Positions 55,901 through 64,000 of a stretch of 64,000 bases of DNA are shown here, one piece after another. The translations under genes and the position numbers were made by a program. Source of the stretch: Carposina sasakii. Its lineage: Eukaryota > Arthropoda > Insecta > Lepidoptera > Carposinidae. Position 1 is the stretch's first letter. The number at the start of each line of letters is the position of its first letter. The notes beneath the pieces are model-generated. The model saw only the letters and a program-made list of their open reading frames with translations, ran no database searches and was not told the DNA's origin. The stretch is taken from the NCBI GenBank assembly GCA_014607495.2, contig CP053156.1, positions 8,618,001-8,682,000 of the forward strand. The letters are read 5' to 3'.

Positions 55901-56968
55901 AATGTATAATCTTGATATTAAGACCGACCTTCAACGCTGCCTCGAAAGTCGAAACAAACGTTCCGTTGGAGGGCAAGTTTTTTTATTAAACTTACTCCTG
56001 AACTCGGAGCCACCACTCCAAAATGAATAGCCATTGCCAACTTTCTTACATTCTAGTTGCTCCCCTCCTATGTTATCTCTCCCCGTTGGTTTGTTCGTCA
56101 TATTTATAGTTCAAGTTTTACTGTCGTGTTTTATGGTCGTCTTCATTTAGCTAACTTTTATGCTTGTAAATTGTCTTGTTTGTGCTTATTTAATGATCTT
56201 AATCTGATCATGGTTCTATTATTCGCTACAATTTTGCTACCTAGGTATGTTGTAATTTTTATGGTGGTTAGTTATTTAATGCTGAACCAATAGACCTATT
56301 AGATATTGACCTAGAATTATTGAATGTTGAATAAAGTATTGAAATTGAACGTGATATTTTTGTACAAGATAAAAAAATGTACATATACCGTTAGGTAATT
56401 AGTATATGAAATAAAGAATTTTGTGTACCTATGACTAGGATAATTATCCAATATATCCATTATAATTACATTATAATGTGTTGTAAAGTGTGTAATAGGT
56501 AGTGTGGAAAAAATACGTATATCCCTTCAGATTCTGTTAATAGAATATTCATATTTCCAGGCCTTGATTTTCAATACACACCTGATAGACTAATGCGTAC
56601 TCACTCGGTTGAATACAAAGTGTGAAGGTAAAATATTGAATAAAGTGCCAAGGACTCGAAGGCTATACAAGGGTAATGTATTTGAGCATAAATTCTTCGA
56701 GCACCCTTTGGTAAATTGAATATTCTGGACGTGATTTACAAATTTAATATTCGGTGGAAGTTATGTAAAAGTTTTTTAGGTGTTCGTCTCGGAAGTAACT
56801 CATGCATTATTCAAAGTCGGTAAATATAAATGTTTGTTTTATTCTATTTAGCCAGCAGCAGACATTAAGGTACAATTTGTCCTAGATAATACATAACAAG
56901 CTTAGCATATGCTCGATCTAAAAGGAAAGCTGAAAGAAAGTGAATCGAGCACATTATCCCGTGCTGAT
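55901..56968. other. Unassigned; possible retroelement 3' UTR near 56050-56345
   Basis: A pyrimidine-rich stretch ends with GAATGTTGAATAAAGTATTG, a good poly(A) signal at about 56330. The 78-codon hydrophobic frame at 56057-56293 has no family match. It may be the transcribed tail of an old element. Confidence 0.3.
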
Positions 56969-57175
56969 GTGCGGCTTAACTAGAATACATCAGCTGCATC
57001 TCCTTCCGTAAGAATCGACTAAGGAATTCGGGCATTCTCTCAGGTAATAAACTATCAACTTTTCATTGATAATATTAAATCAGTCCCCACTATGTTAAAC
57101 GTGGTAGTGGTATATTTTTTGTGATGCAGTTCTGACTACCTCATTTCGTGAACACAGCTGTGTGTATATGTAAGT
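56969..57175 (+). repeat. Rep-A copy 5
   Basis: GTGCGGCTTAACTAGAATAC, CAGCTGCATCTCCTTCCGTA, GGGCATTCTCTCAGGTAATA and an end CACAGCTGTGTGTATATGTA. Confidence 0.8.
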
Positions 57176-57302
57176 ATTCGGTGTTTAATGAAATAAAAAA
57201 TAGCAAGATTTTAATAAATAGATAAACTAGGAAACTTAGCATTCAGTATTTATCTCAGTGTCGTAAATCTCTTAAGCACTGAGCGTAATTAACTAGACAA
57301 AA

Positions 57303-57427
57303 CTAGCGTTGTTGGACGGATCAGGCAGCTTTAAAAGTAATGTTTATTTTATATCCTAGAGGATTTAAGTACTGAGAACCGGTTGTTTAAAGAAATAAAG
57401 AATGTCTGTTTACGTAAATATGCACAT
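57303..57427 (+). repeat. Second copy of the 120-bp GGACGGATCAGGC module
   Basis: Near-identical to 36531-36651 in the same orientation, including AAAGTAATGTTTATTTTATA and AAATAAAGAATGTCTGTTTA. It lacks the flanking direct repeats found there. Confidence 0.8.
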
Positions 57428-58496
57428 AAAATTAGGAGTGTTTTATTTTTAAGTATTAGTCCGATTCTTCTGCTGGTTTTGCTTACAATTCTTATCGTTC
57501 GTTGTATGTATGTACATAATACTCGTATATGCATAATACCAGCGGTAAACAGTTTCAAATTAAGTTTCAAACATACCTTCATTAGTAAGATATACTCTAA
57601 GTAGAAGAGATTCTTCGCTAATAAACATACCAAATTAATATTACTATAGATAAACTATAATTTATAGTAATAAAAATTTAGTGGCCTTCTTAAGGCGTAT
57701 ACGTATATAGGCTTAGTTTAGTTAGGTTAGGTACAAATTTTAGTTTTAAATTAGTAATATATCAAATTCTTTATTGTATTTTAATTCTAATACCTACCAT
57801 ATTTCATTCAAATGTGAGCAGTCAGCTTCCAGTGGCATTGTCTACCAAGATAATAAATATCAAAGTCATAAATATTTTAAAACCAGAAATGTCATCATGT
57901 AACTCAACAGAACTTCGCGTAGAAAGAGCGCTCCCGTAAGTAAATATTGAACAACTTTTCCCGATTAAACTCAAGTTTTTTTTAAGTCATTCCCTAAATT
58001 TTATTACTTAGTACACGAGGGCCTTCATCGTTTCGGATCAGCTATAATCCTATTACATTTCCAGTTTGGGCAATTTCAGTCCTGCTCTATGGCTATAAAA
58101 AGTTATTATAGAGAGCAGGTGAGCATCCCTAAGGGCGCAGGGCCTCTTGCCTCTTAACGGAAACGAAATTGAATCACAATTGACACAAAACGCATTAGGA
58201 CTTGTACGGAACTAAAGTTGATTACATATAGGAAATAAATCTTCTACTAATATTATATTGGTGAAGTTCTGTGAGAATTTTGTTTGGAGGTTACCTTTTT
58301 ACGAATAAGTAATAGTATGTCGAATAGTAAGTCGAATCAATTAGTTGTATGTTGCGTCTTACGTAATATTTTGTTACATACTTGTGGAGACATTAAAATT
58401 AGCTGTATGTATATTGTTGTTATTACTATGTTCATAGCTGTTTTTCTAATACCAAATAAATAAATAAAAATAAATAATCTAAATAATAATAAAAAT
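57428..58496. other. Unassigned AT-rich DNA
   Basis: No gene recognised. TTAGTTAGGTTAGGTAC at about 57718 is another short GGTTA run. Confidence 0.25.
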
Positions 58497-58545
58497 CTCA
58501 CTCGGGTGAATTTTTTTTTTCATTTCTTTATCAATAATTTTTATA
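58497..58545 (+). repeat. SINE 3' end fragment
   Basis: CTCACTCGGGTGAATTTTTT, then CATTTCTTTATCAATAATTT. It resembles the diverged subfamily at 2884-3022 (CTCACTCGGGTGA). Confidence 0.7.
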
Positions 58546-59011
58546 AAAATAAAGTAAGTTATGTATTTTTACACTTTTGTATTTCACGATAATAAAGTTG
58601 CGGTTTCAAAGCTGGTTTATAATAAATCTGAATTGTTGAAAGTATTGAATGAGTTGGACAAGATTGAACTTTTACAAACTAAGTTTTATGCTATCCAAAG
58701 CTTAAATTTAATATTAGATTACTTTGCATTAGTTATTTATATAAAAAAGATATTTATATAAAATAAGACTGTTCTTACTTTGCAGAAAGGTACCAAAAGG
58801 TTTTTATAGGTGCAAGGTTTTTAAGGTTATTTTACAGACATTAACATAACTAAACCTCTTTTTCGGTTACCTATATAATTTTTCTTCCATTACATTGGGT
58901 TGATATAAAAAGATCCTGGGATTTACTATTAGGTACAATTTAATTTGACAATATCACTGCCGAAACTTACGCCACGCTTGGAGGCTTTTAAGCTTTAAGT
59001 CGAAGTTAACA
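58546..59011. other. Unassigned AT-rich DNA
   Basis: No recognisable gene. A 66-codon frame (58561-58761) has no domain. Confidence 0.25.
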
Positions 59012-59220
59012 CACATACATGTAGACACGGCTGTATTCCTGAAATAGGGTAGCTAGAGCTACAGGATCATAAAGGAGATCTCACGGCCACGATCAGCATA
59101 TTGGGAACAGGTGTAAAATCATCAGTGACAAGTTGCTAGCTAATGCCCGAGTGCCTCAGTTGACTCTTACGATATGCGTGGAAGGAGATGCAGCTGATCT
59201 ATTCTAGTGAAGCCCCGCCG
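59012..59220 (-). repeat. Rep-A copy 6, most complete
   Basis: Reversed Rep-A from ACACATACATGTAGACACGG through CATCAGTGACAAGTTGCTAG and GACTCTTACGATATGCGTGG to the full ATTCTAGTGAAGCCCCGC end. It shows the unbroken sequence across the site where the LINE interrupts copy 2. Confidence 0.85.
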
Positions 59221-60307
59221 ATGCCTATGCATAGGAAATACCGATAGCGAATAAATGATATGGGATAGTAAGTTATGGGGTATGATGTTGGGTATACATA
59301 AGTTAAATACTTATTAGAACAAATTTAATTAAGCTTTTTGAATGCGGCTAACTCTTATCATCATAAACTCAACAGTCATGTATCATTTCATGGAAAGAAA
59401 GTTTCATTAAAAACAAAAACGGATTTACGGATTCGAACCAGGATTTTAGGCTATTATCACAATGGATTTATATGGAGGTAAATTCACAAAGACAATGATA
59501 TCAGATCGAATAACTTTAGAGGGTGCAGGTTAGCTAAGGAAATATCAGGAAGATATTCTCATAAACATTAGTGTACTAACAGATTCCACTGCTCTACTTT
59601 AACGTAATACCTCCTGGGTATTTTCAATATTGATAAAGGATGTTAAATAACCAAAGTTTTGTAGGAAACTTTAAAGTTAGATCTCATAAACAATTTTGTT
59701 TATGTAAGTTATTAGATCGAAGTTATATGATGATTGATTGAGAGGGATATTTACCAATTTTTCTCGCTGATCTATCCTTAGTAAGTGCCTGTCTCAGTGA
59801 ATATATCATAAACAAGCTAAACCGATCTTGGCATTTGACAGAGAAGAACTTTAGTTTAGTTTCTAGTATTTTCCTGAAGTACATGCCGAAAGTTGCATAT
59901 CACATTTTGCATTTACTTTGAAAAGTCATAGGTATTTAAAGTGTAGTGGGAGCGAAATTAATTGTTCTGTAGCAACCGTTCGATATAATCGTCGCAATGT
60001 AATAATTTATTAGGCCAAGCGGTTAGTAAAATTTTCCATTAGCAGTATCTCCATCATAGGGAAACTAGTTAATTTAGCATCAGAAAATTTATAAGTTCCC
60101 CTGAGTAAAATAAGCCAGCACAATCTAACTCACTCCGTATTTTTATAACGAAATATCTTCAGGAACGAAAAACTTTATCTACAACTTTTTTCCCTTATTA
60201 GCTTCCTGCTGTTAACTAAGATTCTTCTGCTTTTTCTCCAATTTAATTTCGTATTTCGATTCACTGTGAGGAACTCAGCGTTTTCCCACTGGAGTAGGTA
60301 TTCTAAT
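59221..60307. other. Unassigned; tRNA T-arm-like relic near 59425-59445
   Basis: ACGGATTCGAACCAGG is a T-arm-like scrap in minus orientation, comparable to the one at 42870. Nothing else is recognised. Confidence 0.3.
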
Positions 60308-61052
60308 GCCGGATTTCACCAGTGCTCCCTAAACGGTCTCTTTGTTAGGAAGATTTTAGAAAAAGACATCTCCTAAACTAACTTCTAACTTAAATTGCTT
60401 TTCACCAACATAGGGACTCAGAAAATATGGACTTCTTACATAATAGTGATGTCGAAAACCGAATTCGTAAAATCCTGAGTTTGTTTGTTTGACAACATAT
60501 TTGAAAATTGTCTACAACGAAATTAATTTAAATAAGTTACAGTTATATCAGTACAATGTGTTTTAATATACCTATAGTCATAAACCTTATTTCTTATAAA
60601 TTTTGTCAATAATTTATTAATTACGGCAAAAAAAATGTAAAATGAGGCTGTATACAACACAGACCTTTGCTTTAAATACCTTGTCGTCTTATCACTGTCA
60701 AACTATTAAGTTTGGCGGTCCAATTTCATTCGGCAATGATTTCAATTGTCGAAAATTTTCATCAGATTTAAAAATTACAATTTTCATACATACATACAGA
60801 GATTTGGTATCTCCTCTTACATACTATAATTTATTAAAATCATCGTGAATTCTAGGTAGATAATATAAATCCAAACACGCGTAGGTATAGGTACACGCAC
60901 ATGTCACCTAAACTTCGAGCTTCTAACCTTAGGAGATCTTTTAAGCCGTTAGGAAATCCTTAAACTTTGGTGAAATCGAATGTTGACAAAACTGATACTT
61001 AAAATGCGTTAGGAAACTTCTAAATCTTAGGAGACGTTGGTGAAATCAGGCC
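60308..61052. mobile_element. 745-bp DNA element with imperfect GGATTTCACCA terminal inverted repeats
   Basis: The left end is GCCGGATTTCACCAGTGCTC. The right end read in reverse is GGCCTGATTTCACCAACGTC. Both continue inward through TCCTAA-containing sequence for about 45 bp with mismatches. The right arm holds several TTAGGAG/TTAGGAA units (about 60930, 60950, 61010, 61026). No transposase is visible. The internal frame at 60642-60848 has no recognised domain. Confidence 0.7.
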
Positions 61053-61544
61053 TAAGTACCTCATCAGGCGTCTTGCATGTCGTTTAGGAGAAATGGAGAT
61101 TTTGTTTACTAGGGTTTTTAAAATTACTATTTTATTTGTCTATCTACAGGCCAAATATATAAAAATATGTATAAACATAGGTGGATATTAGTATATGTAT
61201 ATTTACGCGCTCCGTTGTTGAAATGATTCAATATTTTCCCAGCAAGAAGGCACATAAAACCAAGTGCTCGTTTGAGCGCTGAACAATAAAGTTGCTCAAA
61301 TAATAAACACGATGTGGTTCGGAAGGGGTTGCTGAACAACTTTGTTCGTCACCGGGTAATTAAATGTGAATGCGGAACTCTTGTGTACCTACAAGTCGAC
61401 TTTGATCACATTGTAAGAATGTGTCTGCCATCTATTGACTCCTTTGTTGCTGTGTGCAACCACACAGTCTGTGGTCTTACAATAGAATCGTCAATGAGTT
61501 TTTGTTAGTACATAGAAGGATCCCTTTTGGTTTGTTAACATGAC
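61053..61544. other. Unassigned intergenic DNA
   Basis: No gene or repeat recognised. Confidence 0.25.
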
Positions 61545-61705
61545 CTACTTGACTTAAGGTCCTGTATCCTGGATGGGGCATAGGGATTTCACAGTGCACC
61601 GCCATCCATCTCGATTTTGAGCTACGCGCTTCAGTTCGCTCCATGTCCTGCCTAATTACTTCGCCTCTGCGATGATCATCCGTAGTCAGGTTTTGTTAAC
61701 ATGCT
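61545..61705 (-). repeat. LINE-type fragment (CTGGATGGGGCATAGGG module)
   Basis: ATCCTGGATGGGGCATAGGG and TTCAGTTCGCTCCATGTCCT, then GCCTAATTACTTCGCCTCTG, are of a kind I recognise from lepidopteran non-LTR elements in antisense. There is only one fragment in this window. Confidence 0.45.
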
Positions 61706-62304
61706 CTACCTTTGGTTCATATACACCTCATGCATGTTGAATTTCTGACTTGAATTTCCAATGGAATTTTCAATGTTGTTTTTATTTGTAAATATCAACA
61801 GAAAAATGTCCGCGGTAATCAGCCAGTAGTATCACATTAGTATAGTTATTTATTCCGATCATAAAAGAGGCGGAAAATAACGAGCTGCGGGAGGTTTATT
61901 TTTATTTTATTCTTATGGTTCTTGTTAGGTCGCCAGTACATTACGTTAGTGGAGTGTGCCGAGAATGAAAGGAACCATTTTATTCTATTCCACTTAATAA
62001 GGGTCCATATGAGATTATCATATTATTGACCTTTATTTCAAGCCCCTTTGGGCGAATTATTGTTATGAATGAATAAAATATAAGATGACAGGCGGAAGCC
62101 ATACAGATCTCTTAAGGGTCGATTATGTCAGAGAGAAATAACTACTAGGTAACTCGTAATATTCTCATTAGGAACTTTCCGTTTTAGAAAAGGACAAGTA
62201 GCATAAATTATTTATTCATCAGGTAAGCAAACTATTAGTTAAAATTCGTCAAAACCTAGTGACCTTTTTGACTAATAGCAAACTTTACTAGGTGCTGATC
62301 AAAT
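61706..62304. other. Unassigned intergenic DNA
   Basis: No gene or repeat recognised. Confidence 0.25.
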
Positions 62305-62572
62305 AATTTGCTAATAAAGAAATGGAAAAAATTCCTCATCCGGGTGGGAATCGAACCCACGACCTCTGCATTCCGTGCCAGCGCTCTTACCACTGAGCCA
62401 CCGGGTCAATTACTCGGATGACGAATTTTACCATCTCTTTTTGAAATTAGATTATTGGCAACGTTATTTTTTCATCCCGATAGCTATACATAAGCCAAAT
62501 CTGGGCAAACAAAGCTGAATCCCTCAGCACAATGTTTTAATGATGAAACGATCAACCATATCCTAACGGATT
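62305..62572 (-). repeat. tRNA-derived SINE with extended leader, minus orientation
   Basis: TAATAAAGAAATGGAAAAAA, then CGGGTGGGAATCGAACCCAC (B-box complement), GCGCTCTTACCACTGAGCCA (A-box complement), CCATCTCTTT and the extended leader to AACCATATCCTAACGG. It preserves the leader junction interrupted at 49486. Confidence 0.85.
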
Positions 62573-62617
62573 ATATTATGGAGAAGTGTTTAATCTTAGT
62601 CAAAATATTATATATTA

Positions 62618-62697
62618 TAAATTTATTAATAAAGAAATGGAAAAACTTCCTCACCCGGGTGGGAATCGAACCCACGACCTCTGCGTTCCGTGCCAAT
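62618..62697 (-). repeat. SINE 3' half, minus orientation, adjoining the previous copy
   Basis: TTATTAATAAAGAAATGGAA, CACCCGGGTGGGAATCGAAC and ACGACCTCTGCGTTCCGTGC, then loss of homology. Two SINE units therefore lie head-to-tail about 50 bp apart. Confidence 0.8.
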
Positions 62698-64000
62698 TTG
62701 CCTTTTCAAGTAGGTATGTTATATACCTATTGTAGTGTACCTATGAATTGTGAATAATATAGATCCTTAATAAATAATATTTAAGTCATGTTACAAACTT
62801 TTCTTTTATATAGAACTCGCAAATAGTATAAAAGATGTATCACAGAAAAGATATCTAAAAATAAATTTATCCTTTGATTACTTATTTTGCGTAGAAATAA
62901 CATACTTAGCTAATACGTTATCATAACTGCACGAGCATAAATCTTCCACAAGTTTATACAGATACGTGAAAATGTAATTTACCTGTTGATATTCCATAAT
63001 CCTTCAGTAATTCTCTTCTTTATACAGTTATTCACGGTATAACCCTGTAATTATGAGTTTTCGTGACGAAAACAAACACAACTCGTCACAATTTTACGTA
63101 ATTTCATCAAACAATCAACATTCATGTCACGAAAATTACTTTTGTGACAAGGCTTAAATCACTTCGCGTGCCTTGTTTTCCCTCATTTCCAGATTTTATT
63201 AAACAAATGTGGTGAAATCTGCCCTCTAATGATAATTTAACGTCCTTTAGTGGACTGTGAATATTAGAGATTGTCCCATTCCCGTCTATTGCCTCTTATA
63301 GTGGAAGTAAAAGGAATGGAATTGCATTCAGGCGACCGCGCCTTCAGAGTGTTTCAGAGTACTTACATAAATATAGTTAACTGACTATTACTGTGTGGCG
63401 TTTTGTTATGCTCGCATTTTAAATTCAATTATAATACAATTTGCCGGAGTGATGGACGCATGTCACTCTTTATTTTATGCCAACATGCAAGTACTTTAAA
63501 TTATGTCCCTACTAAAAGCAGCGGATATATAAGTATTTAATTTCGATGTGCGTATGTATGTTATATAGTCATGATCGTATAAAGAACAACAGACGTAATG
63601 CTGTCACTGCACAGATTGAAGCACCGTAATGGCGGCACGTTGGGCATGTGTGCGTATTTTCCAGTAGGCGCCGAGCTTACTATGGTTTGTATGTTTGTGT
63701 GAATAACGCGTCAATACACATCCCTACTCCATGGAATATCGTTGCGGAGCTTACTATGAATGTTTCACTCTATGTAGTTACAAGACTGTTCGTCAGATCG
63801 ACGGCGCCTAAGTAGATACGGTTATCTGAAAATAGCTAACTTTACAGGACAGCGATTTAAACGAAAATGTTGAATATTTTTTTTTGTTTTTCTATGGATT
63901 TCAGTGAAACTTGGTGGATTGGCTTAAAAGGCATTTGTGTACTGAATAATTAATAAATATTAGCCAAAATTATATTATTTTCAGAGTTAGTGTACATGTC
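62698..64000. other. Unassigned; small palindromes and a short local repeat
   Basis: No gene found. TTTTCGTGACGAAAA at about 63059 is a 15-bp palindrome. GAGCTTACTATG occurs twice (about 63673 and 63748). Confidence 0.3.

Noticed and set aside
56057..56293. Small hydrophobic protein gene
   Set aside because: No family resemblance, no conserved start context, and pyrimidine-rich DNA gives hydrophobic peptides by chance. It is kept only as part of a possible element tail.

Overview
The window looks like nuclear DNA from a moth or butterfly (Lepidoptera). It is AT-rich and gene-poor. It is full of short dispersed repeats of the kinds found in lepidopteran genomes: tRNA-derived SINEs, TA-flanked CAGGGTG MITEs, Helitron-like fragments, RTE-type LINE tails and short GGTTA runs. 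I infer the order from repeat content and coding style; I did not compare with any database.

Only one host gene is well supported. It encodes a secreted or membrane leucine-rich-repeat (LRR) protein at 11136-13621 (+), with a CpG-rich, TATA-containing upstream region at about 10740-10903. The ectodomain frame (11136-13301) stops before any membrane anchor. The transmembrane helix and basic cytoplasmic tail lie in an overlapping -1 frame (13211-13621). The gene is therefore broken by a one-base deletion, an assembly indel, an unrecognised intron or a recoding event.

The most complete mobile element is a Dong/R4-type non-LTR retrotransposon on the minus strand (about 38071-42824). Its single uninterrupted 1518-codon ORF carries two tandem Myb/SANT-like segments, a reverse transcriptase with YMDD, a CCHC knuckle and a PD...D restriction-like endonuclease. 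It sits inside a (TAA)n run at what looks like the tail of a tRNA-like SINE. A second non-LTR element with an AP endonuclease (25493-28652, +) is frameshifted and interrupts an older dispersed repeat called Rep-A here. RTE-type LINE 3' ends lie at 8335, 20166 and 30905.

DNA elements include a 976-bp internally deleted piggyBac-like relic with TTAA target duplications (316-1299), an 885-bp TIR element with a perfect 8-bp target duplication that splits a SINE unit (49486-50370), an 847-bp foldback element built from CATTTCATGAAATG palindromes (22504-23350), two inverted 380-bp MITE copies (22089 and 36902), MITEs at 4208, 6281 and 14537, and a TIR-bounded element at 60308-61052.

From 46.6 to 50.6 kb is a cluster of SINE-bearing units, including a diverged tandem duplication. 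Non-repetitive, higher-complexity patches near 6.6, 35.3, 45.8, 50.9, 54.5 and 55.7 kb could be cis-regulatory DNA, but this rests on composition and motif content only. Outside the LRR gene and the transposon ORFs I see no convincing host coding sequence.
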